Below, piece after piece: positions 1 through 7,375 of a stretch of 22,931 bases of DNA. The stretch is from NCBI GenBank assembly GCA_946999785.1, contig CAMQEO010000011.1, positions 1 to 22,931 of the forward strand, read 5' to 3'. The translations under genes and the position numbers were made by a program. The notes below the pieces were generated by a model. That model was not told where the DNA came from. It ran no database searches and saw nothing but the letters and a program-made list of their open reading frames with translations. The stretch's first letter is position 1, and the number at the start of each line of letters is the position of its first letter. The DNA comes from an uncultured Atopobium sp. GTDB lineage: Bacteria > Actinomycetota > Coriobacteriia > Coriobacteriales > Atopobiaceae.

Positions 1-28
1 AATACATGTTAGTATGGTAGTGTTATTA

Positions 29-105
29 GCTTCCTTAGCTCAGTTGGATAGAGCATCGGTCTTCTAAACCGCAGGTCAGGCGTTCGAATCGCCTAGGGAG
101 CACCA
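29..105 (+). tRNA. tRNA-Arg (anticodon TCT)
   Basis: Cloverleaf readable by eye. The acceptor arm GCTTCCT pairs with AGGGAGC (one G:U), the D arm contains TAGCTCAGTTGGATAGAGC, the anticodon loop is CTTCTAA (61-67) with anticodon TCT, and the T arm is AGGCG-TTCGAAT-CGCCT (78-94). The 3' CCA is encoded (103-105). The base of the anticodon stem (56 with 72) looks like a T-C mismatch. It reads AGA codons. A hairpin terminator follows 11 bases downstream, so this tRNA is probably not co-transcribed with the kinase gene. Confidence 0.96.
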
Positions 106-115
106 GAATTTAAGC

Positions 116-161
116 ATGGACTTATGCATTTGTTTGTTATATGCATAAGTCCATATTTTTT
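116..161 (+). terminator. Rho-independent terminator of tRNA-Arg
   Basis: Perfect 14-bp inverted repeat ATGGACTTATGCAT (116-129) / ATGCATAAGTCCAT (141-154) with an 11-base loop, followed by A and a run of six T (156-161). It separates the tRNA from the sugar-kinase gene. Confidence 0.88.
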
Positions 162-172
162 AAGAGTTTCTC

Positions 173-201
173 GTTACATTATGTATATTATGAGTCATAA
201 T
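173..201 (+). promoter_or_regulatory. Candidate promoter of fruK-ptsI
   Basis: GTTACA (173-178) resembles a -35 box (4 of 6) and lies 17 bases before CATAAT (196-201), a -10 box with 5 of 6 matches. The expected start near 208 leaves about 26 bases of leader before the TTG start. It sits just after the tRNA terminator, where a new promoter is needed. Inferred by eye only. Confidence 0.4.
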
Positions 202-233
202 AAAATACGAATGTGTAATGGAAGGAGTTTGCG

Positions 234-1157
234 TTGATTTATACAGTTACCCTCAATCCTGCGATTGACTATGTTATGCACCCTGTTAGTTTGGACATGG
301 GATTTACTAATAGATCTTCAAGCGAAGAAGTTTATTGCGGTGGTAATGGTATCAACATATCAACGCTTTTAAACGAACTCAAAGTTGTTAACGTTGCCTT
401 TGGTATTGCTGCCGGTTTTACGGGCGACTATCTTATTAAAACACTGCAAGATAATGGTGTCTCTGCTAATTTTGTTCGTCTAAAAGAAGGTTTTACACGT
501 ATTAATGTAAAGCTTAACGGCATTGTTATGACTATGTGTAATGGTATGGGTCCTGTTATTACCCCTGATAAAGTAGACGAGCTTCTTGAGCGTCTTGAAT
601 GCATTGCACAAGGTGATACCCTTATTCTTACAGGCTCCATTCCAAAATCACTCCCTGAAGACATGTATGACATTATCATGAAACGTCTCGAAAATAGAGG
701 CGTACGCTTTGTTGTGGATGCACCCGGCGCATTGCTTTTAAAGTCACTTCCTGCGCATCCATTCCTTATTAAACCCAATAATCACGAAGTTGGTCGTATT
801 TTTGACGCTTCGCCTGAAACACCTGAAGATTGTATTCCCTATGCGCAAAAGCTTCACGATCAAGGCGCGCAAAATGTTATCGTTTCTTGTGGTGGTCATG
901 GATCGCTGCTTATTGACGAACATAACGAAATTCATATTTGCCCAACGGTAAAAATTAAGCTTGAGAACGCAACAGGTGCTGGAGATTCAATGGTTGCTGG
1001 TTTTGTTGCAAAGACTCAAGCAGGAGCTTCTTACGACGAAGCATTGCGCTTTGCGTCTGCATGTGGTACCGCTACTGCAGCAAGCAAGGGTATTGCAAAT
1101 CGTGCAACGATCGATCGCATTAGTGCAGAACTTGATGCACTAATTGCAAATAAATAA
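234..1157 (+). CDS. fruK: 1-phosphofructokinase (PfkB-family sugar kinase)
   Basis: Likely phosphorylates fructose 1-phosphate with ATP to fructose 1,6-bisphosphate in the cytoplasm, after PTS uptake of fructose. The 307-residue protein opens with the family signature YTVTLNPAIDY, has GGNGINIS at 36-43, TGSIPKSLP at 133-141, the substrate region IKPNNHEVG (179-187) and the ATP/anion-hole motif ENATGAGDS (244-252) with catalytic Asp251. Length is normal. The start is TTG at 234: GGAAGGAG lies 7 bases before it, and the family begins exactly here. An oddity is Asn38 where most 1-phosphofructokinases have Lys (GGKG). Enzyme I of the PTS follows 73 bases downstream, which supports a PTS role, but no fructose transporter gene is visible. 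A tagatose-6-phosphate kinase cannot be fully excluded. Confidence 0.88.
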   Translation: MIYTVTLNPAIDYVMHPVSLDMGFTNRSSSEEVYCGGNGINISTLLNELKVVNVAFGIAAGFTGDYLIKTLQDNGVSANFVRLKEGFTRINVKLNGIVMTMCNGMGPVITPDKVDELLERLECIAQGDTLILTGSIPKSLPEDMYDIIMKRLENRGVRFVVDAPGALLLKSLPAHPFLIKPNNHEVGRIFDASPETPEDCIPYAQKLHDQGAQNVIVSCGGHGSLLIDEHNEIHICPTVKIKLENATGAGDSMVAGFVAKTQAGASYDEALRFASACGTATAASKGIANRATIDRISAELDALIANK

Positions 1158-1230
1158 TAGAGTAATTTATTTTTAATAAATTGGTATTGTTCTATGTCAT
1201 TCATATGTGCCGGCCACAAGGAGGATTTGC

Positions 1231-2934
1231 ATGTTTGAAGGAATTAACGCATCTGACGGTTATGGTATTGGAGTTGCACAAGTTGCAGTTGCTCCCGATT
1301 TATCGTTTACCCCTACCGCACCAACAGATCTAGCGGCAGAGAAAGAGCGTTACGCACAGGCGTTACAAAAATTTATCGATCAAACAAACGCGCAAATCGA
1401 GCGTATGACGCGTACGGTTGGTAAAGAATCTGCAGCTATTATGGGTGCTCATATTGAATTTGCCGAAGATGACGGAATTAAAGAAACTATCAATTCTTCT
1501 ATTGATTCGGGTATGTGTGCAGAGCAAGCTGTAAGTGAAGCATATGATATGTATTTCAATATGTTCTCAAATATGGAAGATGAGTTGTTCCGTGAGCGCG
1601 CAGCCGATGTTGCCGATGTTAAAACTGGTATTTTGGCAGACTTGCTTGGTAAAGAAGTCGTTGATTTGTCTAGCTTGCCTGAGCACTCTATTGTAGTTGT
1701 GCACGAGCTTACGCCGTCTATGACAGCCGATATCGATAAGAAAAACGTAGCTGGTATCATTACCGAAACTGGCGGTCGTACTTCTCACTCTGCGATTATT
1801 GCGCGTGCTTTGGAAATTCCTGCAGTTCTTTCGGTTAAAGATGTTACAAAAACTATAAAAACAGGTGATATGGTAATCGTTGATGGATCTCGTGGCCGCG
1901 TTATTGATGATCCAAGCGATGCTGAACTTACAAAATATCGCACAAAAGCATCTGTGTTTGCAAGCGAAAAAGCCGCGTTGGAATCGTATCGTGGTAAAGA
2001 TACGGTTACAGCTGATGGTGATAAGGTTCTCTTGGTTGCCAATATTGGCAACCCTGACGATGCTAACGCTGCTGTTGAACATGATGCCGAAGGTGTTGGC
2101 TTGTTCCGTTCCGAATTTCTTTTCATGGACGCTCCCGAGCTTCCAAGCGAAGATCAACAGTTTGCTGCATATCAAAAAGTAGCACTTCGTATGAAGAATC
2201 AGCCTGTTATCATTCGTACGCTTGATGTGGGTGGAGATAAAAATATTCCTTATTTGCACTTGCAAAAAGAAGACAATCCATTTATGGGATTCCGTGCCGT
2301 TCGTTATTGCTTAAACAACGCTGATCAGTACAAGGTTCAGCTTACAGCTTTGTTGCGCGCGTCTGCTTTTGGTGATATTAAAATTATGTTGCCTCTTGTT
2401 ACCTGCCTTGATGAGGTTCGTCAAGCTCGTGCGCTTGTTGCAGAGTGTATGGAAGATCTCGATCAACGCGGTATTGCCTATAACAAAGATATCGAAATTG
2501 GTACCATGATTGAGACTCCTGCCGCATCTCTTATTGCTGATAATTTGGCAGAAGAATGTGACTTCTTCTCTATTGGTACTAACGACTTAATTGGTTATAC
2601 TATGTGCGCCGATCGTGGAAATGACCGCGTTGCATATCTGTATGATGTATATCAACCTGCAGTGTTACGTTCACTTAAGCGTATTATTTCTGCTGGTAAC
2701 GAAAAAGGTATTATGGTTGGTATGTGCGGCGAAGCTGCTGCAGATCCGCTGCTTATTCCTGTACTTATTTCGTTTGGTTTAACTGAGTTCTCGGTTAATC
2801 CTCCGTCAATTCTTCGTACACGTCGTATTATTTCTGCGTGGACAAAAGCTGAGGCCGATGCACTTACCGAGAAAGTTATGTGTCTTAAGACCGCTGCCGA
2901 AGTTAAAGCAGCACTTCAAGCTGCTGCTCGCTAA
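1231..2934 (+). CDS. ptsI: Phosphoenolpyruvate-protein phosphotransferase (PTS enzyme I)
   Basis: General cytoplasmic PTS component that takes phosphate from phosphoenolpyruvate onto a histidine and passes it to HPr, driving uptake of PTS sugars. The 567-residue product has the N-terminal HPr-binding/phosphohistidine half with the signature GGRTSHSAIIARALEIPAV (active-site His186), then the PEP-binding TIM barrel with FRSEFLFM, RTLDVGGDKNIPY, IGTMIETPAAS, FFSIGTNDLIGYT and the Cys motif GMCGEAAADP. Length matches the family (about 570). The ATG at 1231 is chosen over an in-frame ATG at 1207 because AAGGAGG (1218-1224) sits 6 bases before it and homologues begin at this point. It probably forms an operon with the kinase gene upstream. 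ptsH is not in the window. Confidence 0.96.
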   Translation: MFEGINASDGYGIGVAQVAVAPDLSFTPTAPTDLAAEKERYAQALQKFIDQTNAQIERMTRTVGKESAAIMGAHIEFAEDDGIKETINSSIDSGMCAEQAVSEAYDMYFNMFSNMEDELFRERAADVADVKTGILADLLGKEVVDLSSLPEHSIVVVHELTPSMTADIDKKNVAGIITETGGRTSHSAIIARALEIPAVLSVKDVTKTIKTGDMVIVDGSRGRVIDDPSDAELTKYRTKASVFASEKAALESYRGKDTVTADGDKVLLVANIGNPDDANAAVEHDAEGVGLFRSEFLFMDAPELPSEDQQFAAYQKVALRMKNQPVIIRTLDVGGDKNIPYLHLQKEDNPFMGFRAVRYCLNNADQYKVQLTALLRASAFGDIKIMLPLVTCLDEVRQARALVAECMEDLDQRGIAYNKDIEIGTMIETPAASLIADNLAEECDFFSIGTNDLIGYTMCADRGNDRVAYLYDVYQPAVLRSLKRIISAGNEKGIMVGMCGEAAADPLLIPVLISFGLTEFSVNPPSILRTRRIISAWTKAEADALTEKVMCLKTAAEVKAALQAAAR

Positions 2935-3005
2935 GATCTTTGTTATTCGTAGGTTCTTTGCACGGATAGTACTGCTCACAGATAGTATCAGTTCTGTATG
3001 ATGTA

Positions 3006-3041
3006 AAACCCTAAGAGCATTTGTTCTTAGGGGTTTATTTT
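3006..3041. terminator. Terminator between convergent ptsI and deaminase genes
   Basis: AAACCCTAAGA (left) pairs with TCTTAGGGGTTT (right, one bulged G) around a short loop, followed on the plus strand by TTTATTTT. On the minus strand the hairpin is followed by GGTTTTAC, so it may serve both converging genes. The plus-strand role for ptsI is the better supported one. Confidence 0.7.
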
Positions 3042-3081
3042 GCACTATAAGCACTTATGAATGTGCATATATATGTTTACT

Positions 3082-4113
3082 TTATGCGTGTGTTTCATCC
3101 CAGTGAGCTACATAAGCATCAATTTCTTGCAGGTATAAAGTTTTTCGTTCATCAGAAATCCAGCTCATTCTAAAACTATTTTTAGCAAGTTCAATAATGT
3201 CTTTGCGCGAAAACATACCACTTTGTGCAAGAACTTCGTAGTTATCGCAGATATAGCCACCAAAATATGCAGGGTCATCAGAGTTAATGCATATTTGTAC
3301 ACTGTGATTGAGCAGATTTTTAACTTCGTTTTGTTTTGTATCGTTGCCACAGAAGGTGTTAGAAATAGGACATGATGTAAGCCCAACACCACGTTTTGCA
3401 GCCAACTCAACCAAATCAGGATCTTCAACAATGTTTGTTCCATGGTCAATACGCTCTACATCAATAACCTCAAGGAGCTGTTTAATATGTTCAATGGAAT
3501 CTTTTTGGTCTATGTCAGCATGAGCGGTAACGTGAAGCCCTAGTTCTCGTGCGTGTGCAAATTGGTTAAAGAATTTAAGTGGGGGATTATTGTGTTCGTC
3601 CGAATCAAGGCCAACACCTATGAGATGATCGGCAAACTCTGAAACAGCCTCAAAGGTAAGACGTGCACTTTCGGCACTAAAATCGCGCAGGAAGCACATG
3701 ATAAGTTCTGCATCTACGCCTAACGCACGTGCGTCGCTACATGCACGAAGTAATCCGTATAATACATCTTCAATATCAACTCCACGCGAGGCATGTGCTT
3801 GTGGGTCAAAAAACATCTCAACATGGCGTACGCTGTTCTCCTGCGCTTTGAGCAGGTATTCCCATGCAAGGTCATAAAAATCCTGTTCGGTTACCAGTGT
3901 TTTCATGCCTTCATAGTACACGTCTAAAAATGAAGGAAGATCAGAAAAATTATAGGTATTTCTAATTGACTCAACATCGTCAAACCCAATATCAATATGG
4001 TTACGCTGTGCAAGCTTAAGTTTAAGCTCAGGTTCAAGCGTTCCTTCTACATGCAGATGAAGCTCTGCCTTAGGCAGGCCTTGGATGAATTGACGCGAAA
4101 TATCGTGTGCCAT
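3082..4113 (-). CDS. Adenosine/adenine deaminase-family protein with altered HAGE motif
   Basis: Amidohydrolase-fold purine deaminase, expected to act on adenosine or adenine in salvage. The 343-residue sequence has the metal motif AELHLHVEGT (His19, His21), FFDPQ at 101-105, GVGLDSDE (166-173), His198, RIDHG (221-225) and the metal-binding INSDDPAYFGGY (276-287). FFDPQ and SDDPAYFGGY resemble the adenine-deaminase-type subgroup more than classical adenosine deaminase. The canonical HAGE, whose Glu is the catalytic proton donor, reads HADIDQ (198-203) here, so activity or substrate cannot be assumed. The ATG is preceded by GGAGG on the minus strand. It shares direction with the lipid kinase 225 bases upstream but is probably transcribed separately. 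The family is certain, the substrate is not. Confidence 0.8.
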   Translation of the reverse strand: MAHDISRQFIQGLPKAELHLHVEGTLEPELKLKLAQRNHIDIGFDDVESIRNTYNFSDLPSFLDVYYEGMKTLVTEQDFYDLAWEYLLKAQENSVRHVEMFFDPQAHASRGVDIEDVLYGLLRACSDARALGVDAELIMCFLRDFSAESARLTFEAVSEFADHLIGVGLDSDEHNNPPLKFFNQFAHARELGLHVTAHADIDQKDSIEHIKQLLEVIDVERIDHGTNIVEDPDLVELAAKRGVGLTSCPISNTFCGNDTKQNEVKNLLNHSVQICINSDDPAYFGGYICDNYEVLAQSGMFSRKDIIELAKNSFRMSWISDERKTLYLQEIDAYVAHWDETHA

Positions 4114-4132
4114 ATATACCTCCGAGTTTATA

Positions 4133-4151
4133 GGTAATCACTTTGGTTACC
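4133..4151. promoter_or_regulatory. Inverted repeat in the deaminase leader
   Basis: GGTAATC (4133-4139), five-base spacer, GGTTACC (4145-4151): seven pairs including one G:T. On the minus strand it lies 20-38 bases before the deaminase ATG and just downstream of a weak -10-like TATAGT (4161-4156). It could be an operator or a leader hairpin. No regulator is identifiable. Confidence 0.25.
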
Positions 4152-4262
4152 ATGTACTATATTTTAATGGATGTGTTGAATAATCAGCATGGAATCATCA
4201 AGATTTTTTATAAGGGTGTTTTAGGGAGTTTGAGGCGCAGAATGCTTATAAATAAGCACACG

Positions 4263-4331
4263 AACGCTGCCGATGACATTGCTAGAACCCTATTCACAAT
4301 GCTGTCTGCAACCCTGTCAGCAGCGTTTTTT
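4263..4331 (+). terminator. Terminator-like stem-loop with no plus-strand gene
   Basis: AACGCTGC (4263-4270) pairs with GCAGCGTT (4320-4327), and T continues from 4326 to 4331. The 49-base interior has further partial pairing (GACATTG against CAATGCTGTC). The T run lies on the plus strand, yet both flanking genes run on the minus strand, so its role is unclear. See findings. Confidence 0.3.
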
Positions 4332-4338
4332 AGTAAAT

Positions 4339-5298
4339 CTACCAACGGCATTGAGCGGGCACAATAACATCAAGCTCATGTGGGCAAATGCTAACTTTGT
4401 AGCTTTGACCTTGGAATACTTCGCCATCTGTTTGACAAGGTACCAGCGGATCACTAAAACTTACTTCAAATGAGGTAACTTCGGCAGTAGTAATAATGCT
4501 CGAATGCGTGTGTAAACCTGTGCGTGCAAGTCCAAAAAGCGCCAGTAAACGAGGAATCGACGGACGCTTGGTATTAAAACACATGCTCAACAAACCGTCG
4601 TTGGGCTTGGCATCAGGACAAATCATAAAGCCGCCACCATAGGTTGGACCAATATTTGCTACCAGCACGATGCAAGGCAAGTCATAGCTTTGATTGGTGC
4701 TTAAACTAAGATGTGCTTGATAACCTTTGTGTCCGCGTGCCATAATTTTGAGGCCTGACGTGGCAAATAATGCAGAGCCTTCTTGTTTTGCATGGTCAGC
4801 ACGACGAATAGTAGTATCAACAGATACAGCAGCATCTAAACCAAAGGAGAGCGTTTCCATAAAATAGGTGGATTCTCCCAGTTCATTAGTAATTTTTCCT
4901 AAATCAAAGTTGCGGTGATGTCCGGAAAAAATTTCGGCTAGTGAGGTATCGGGTGCGTTATAGGTAGCGTTTAAGGTTCGGGCAAAATCGTTGCCCGAGC
5001 CCATAGGAATAACCGCGAGTGTAGGGCGCTTATCGCGAGGAATGTTCATGAGACCGTTTATAGTTTCGTGAATAACACCATCTCCGCCGAGTGCGATCAC
5101 CGTGTCGTAGTCTTGAGCGTCTTCTGCCATGAGTGTGGCGTCTTTTGGACCTTTGGTAAGCAACATCTCAAAAGAAGTTGAGATGGAAGAGTACGAATTA
5201 AAAAATCTCTGTGCGCGCATTGCCGCCGCATGACCCCTTCCGCTGTGTGAAGCGGGGTTTGCAATAACGAGTGTTCGTCCCAGATTAAGATTAGGCAT
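4339..5298 (-). CDS. Diacylglycerol kinase-family lipid kinase (YegS/BmrU/DgkB type)
   Basis: Cytosolic or membrane-associated lipid kinase. The family phosphorylates diacylglycerol or related lipids with ATP, recycling lipid head-group by-products. In 319 residues it shows the N-terminal nucleotide-binding segment IANPASHSGRG (12-22), the central GGDGVIHETINGL (71-83) and the second glycine motif MGSGNDFAR (99-107), then the C-terminal beta-sandwich half with FGLDAAVS and GGGFMICPDAKPNDG. Length fits the family (about 290-330). The ATG at 5298 follows GGGAGAG on the minus strand. It stands alone between the tRNA unit and the deaminase gene. The exact substrate is unknown, since sphingosine- or multi-substrate kinases share these motifs. 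Confidence 0.88.
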   Translation of the reverse strand: MPNLNLGRTLVIANPASHSGRGHAAAMRAQRFFNSYSSISTSFEMLLTKGPKDATLMAEDAQDYDTVIALGGDGVIHETINGLMNIPRDKRPTLAVIPMGSGNDFARTLNATYNAPDTSLAEIFSGHHRNFDLGKITNELGESTYFMETLSFGLDAAVSVDTTIRRADHAKQEGSALFATSGLKIMARGHKGYQAHLSLSTNQSYDLPCIVLVANIGPTYGGGFMICPDAKPNDGLLSMCFNTKRPSIPRLLALFGLARTGLHTHSSIITTAEVTSFEVSFSDPLVPCQTDGEVFQGQSYKVSICPHELDVIVPAQCRW

Positions 5299-5544
5299 AA
5301 CTCTCCCTTGTTGTTTGCTTTATCTTTTATTTTAGCCGACTTTGATATGTATGAATCATGAGTTTTCTATTTTTGTGAACAATTTTTACGCGGAAAAGAA
5401 TCCAAGAGGTGCGCTTAAGCGTTACCTGCATCAAAAGGATTGAAAAATTACAAATTAAACAGCGTCAACTACACAAGAAATGTGTTTTACAAACGTTTGC
5501 GCGTTACGTAAAATTGCAAGAATAAAAGTTGCAAAAATGATTAC

Positions 5545-5564
5545 AAAAAACTCCAAATATGGAG
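5545..5564 (-). terminator. Compact terminator overlapping the 3' end of tRNA-Gly
   Basis: On the minus strand CTCCA (5564-5560), a four-base loop and TGGAG (5555-5551) form a 5-bp hairpin followed by six T (5550-5545). The 5' arm is the last acceptor base, the discriminator and the encoded CCA of tRNA-Gly, so hairpin and mature tRNA end use the same bases. Confidence 0.6.
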
Positions 5565-5635
5565 CGGCGGACGGGACTCGAACCCGCAACAATCAGCTTG
5601 GAAGGCTGATGCTCTACCAATTGAACTACCGCCGC
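5560..5635 (-). tRNA. tRNA-Gly (anticodon TCC)
   Basis: Minus-strand cloverleaf of 76 bases. The acceptor is GCGGCGG/CCGCCGC, the D arm carries TAGTTCAATTGGTAGAGCA, the anticodon loop is CTTCCAA with anticodon TCC, and the T arm is GCGGG-TTCGAGT-CCCGT. The discriminator is T and the CCA is encoded. It lies 8 bases downstream of tRNA-Pro in one transcription unit. Confidence 0.95.
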
Positions 5636-5643
5636 AAAAAAAC

Positions 5644-5720
5644 TGGTCGGGGTGACTGGATTCGAACCAGCGACCCTCTGCTCCCAAAGCAGATGCGCTA
5701 CCAAGCTGCGCTACACCCCG
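5644..5720 (-). tRNA. tRNA-Pro (anticodon TGG)
   Basis: Minus-strand cloverleaf of 77 bases with acceptor CGGGGTG/CACCCCG, D arm TAGCGCAGCTTGGTAGCGCA, anticodon stem-loop TCTGC-TTTGGGA-GCAGA (anticodon TGG), T arm GCTGG-TTCGAAT-CCAGT, discriminator A and an encoded CCA. It is first in the Pro-Gly tRNA unit, directly after a strong promoter. Confidence 0.95.
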
Positions 5721-5733
5721 TAACCGCTTGACT

Positions 5734-5762
5734 AGTATAAAATAGATTGTTCTTTGAGGCAA
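5734..5762 (-). promoter_or_regulatory. Promoter of the tRNA-Pro/tRNA-Gly unit
   Basis: On the minus strand TTGCCT (-35, 5762-5757), a 17-base spacer and TATACT (-10, 5739-5734). A start near 5727 would put the mature tRNA-Pro 5' end about 7 bases into the transcript. Box quality, spacing and position all fit a housekeeping-sigma stable-RNA promoter. Confidence 0.75.
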
Positions 5763-5882
5763 GTATCTTTTTCGTGAGAAAATCATCCTTCAAAATTGGT
5801 ACATCTTTTCACAACGCCTCATTACGTCTTATAATTAAGAGGTCTGAATGATTCCTTATGTAAAGGGTATATCAGCTTTAGT

Positions 5883-5912
5883 TTTACAACGTTAGTTTTA
5901 TAAAATTATAGA
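5883..5912 (+). promoter_or_regulatory. Candidate promoter of gdhA
   Basis: TTTACA (5883-5888), an 18-base spacer and TATAGA (5907-5912), about 25 bases before the gdhA start. TAGTTTTA occurs twice here (5879-5886 and 5893-5900). Moderate box match, no experimental support. Confidence 0.3.
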
Positions 5913-5937
5913 CTAACAATCAATTGATGGGAGATAT

Positions 5938-7284
5938 ATGAGCTGTTCAACCATGAATTATTCTCAAAAGGTTCTTACCGATCTCAAAAACCGCTACGGC
6001 ACACAACCCGAGTTCATCCAAGCTGCAACCGAAATTCTTACGGGATTACAACCCGTCCTTGATAAGCATCCTGAATATCAAGAGCAATCGCTGCTTGAAC
6101 GCCTGGTAGAGCCCGAACGCATTATTATGTTTCGTGTTCCATGGGTAGATGACAGCGGTAAAGTACAAGTTAATCGTGGATATCGCGTTCAGTTTAACTC
6201 GGCAATAGGACCATACAAAGGTGGTCTGCGTTTTCATCCTTCGGTTAATTTGAGTATTCTTAAGTTTTTAGGTTTTGAACAAATTTTTAAAAATAGTCTT
6301 ACAACACTTCCTATGGGTGGTGGCAAAGGTGGCGCAGACTTTGACCCCAAAGGCAAGTCAGATGCCGAGGTTATGCGTTTTTGTCAATCCTTTATGTGCG
6401 AGCTCGTTAAACATGTAGGACCAGATACCGATGTACCTGCTGGTGATATTGGTGTTGGCGCACGCGAAATTGGCTATTTGTTTGGTCAATATAAACGTCT
6501 TACTAACACATGGTCAGGTGTGCTCACCGGAAAAGGTTTATCGTTTGGTGGATCTTTGGCGCGTACCGAGGCAACAGGTTATGGTGCTATTTATTTCCTT
6601 AACGAAATGCTGAATCACAAAAATACGCAAATTGCAGGTAAAACGATTGCAATTTCGGGTGCCGGCAATGTTGCAACTTATGCCGTTGAGAAGGCAACGC
6701 AGCTTGGCGCACATGTTATCACGGTTTCGGATTCTTCGGGTTATGTTATGGATCCGCAAGGTATTGATGTTGAACTGCTTAAGGATATAAAGCAGGTTCG
6801 CCGCGCACGTATAAGTGAGTACGTTAAGGCTCGTCCACATGCAAGTTATTATGCAGGAATGCGCCCCTGGGGAGAAACTTGTGATATCGCCCTTCCTTGT
6901 GCAACGCAAAACGAACTGGGCTTAGACGATGCAAAACAGTTGGTAGCACATGGTACGAAGTTTGTTGTTGAAGGCGCAAATATGCCAACAACCTTGGAAG
7001 CAACAACGTATCTTATGCAAAACGGCGTTTATTTTGCTCCAGGTAAGGCTGCGAATGCAGGTGGAGTTTCGGTTTCGGGCTTGGAGATGAGCCAAAACCA
7101 CGAGCACCTTTCTTGGACGTTTGAAGAAGTTGACGCAAAATTACACGACATTATGCATGATATATTTGTAGCTGCAACTACAGCAGCTGCCGAAGTTGGC
7201 CAAGAAGACAATCTTGTGCAAGGTGCAAATATTGCCGGATTTAATAAAGTTGCCGCAGCTATGATGGCTCAAGGTATTTGCTAA
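5938..7284 (+). CDS. gdhA: NADP-type glutamate dehydrogenase
   Basis: Hexameric cytoplasmic enzyme interconverting 2-oxoglutarate plus ammonia and glutamate, linking carbon and nitrogen metabolism. The 448-residue length matches the bacterial small-subunit class (E. coli GdhA has 447). Visible motifs are GPYKGGLRFHPSVN (91-104), the catalytic-lysine signature LPMGGGKGGADFDP (124-137, Lys130), PAGDIGVGAREIGYL (167-181), the dinucleotide motif ISGAGNVATYA (239-249) and SDSSGYV (264-270), the last as in NADP enzymes. GGGAG (5929-5933) precedes the ATG at 5938. A second in-frame Met at residue 6 is less well placed. It appears monocistronic with its own promoter region. No clear terminator is visible before the next gene 91 bases on. 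NADP preference is inferred from similarity. Confidence 0.96.
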   Translation: MSCSTMNYSQKVLTDLKNRYGTQPEFIQAATEILTGLQPVLDKHPEYQEQSLLERLVEPERIIMFRVPWVDDSGKVQVNRGYRVQFNSAIGPYKGGLRFHPSVNLSILKFLGFEQIFKNSLTTLPMGGGKGGADFDPKGKSDAEVMRFCQSFMCELVKHVGPDTDVPAGDIGVGAREIGYLFGQYKRLTNTWSGVLTGKGLSFGGSLARTEATGYGAIYFLNEMLNHKNTQIAGKTIAISGAGNVATYAVEKATQLGAHVITVSDSSGYVMDPQGIDVELLKDIKQVRRARISEYVKARPHASYYAGMRPWGETCDIALPCATQNELGLDDAKQLVAHGTKFVVEGANMPTTLEATTYLMQNGVYFAPGKAANAGGVSVSGLEMSQNHEHLSWTFEEVDAKLHDIMHDIFVAATTAAAEVGQEDNLVQGANIAGFNKVAAAMMAQGIC

Positions 7285-7375
7285 GTTACATTCGCTTCGC
7301 ATAAATTGGGCTCCTATGCGCTTGCGCGATTCAATCAGGTAATAGTTACTATTTGTATGAAAGATATTCAAAGGT

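Noticed and set aside
1567..2265. Minus-strand open frame of 232 codons
   Set aside because: It lies entirely inside ptsI, has no ribosome site and no recognisable motif. Codon bias of the real gene explains it.
4243..4258. TGCTTAT-AA-ATAAGCA inverted repeat as a terminator for the lipid-kinase gene
   Set aside because: The loop is too short and no T run follows on the minus strand.
4143..4367. Plus-strand open frame of 74 codons between the deaminase and lipid-kinase genes
   Set aside because: No ribosome site, overlaps the lipid-kinase 3' end, and runs through the stem-loop at 4263-4331.
5480..5731. Plus-strand open frame of 83 codons reading GTRTRN...WIRTSDP
   Set aside because: It is an antisense translation of the tRNA-Gly and tRNA-Pro genes, a well-known false protein. 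The minus-strand frames at 5504-5786 are the same artefact.
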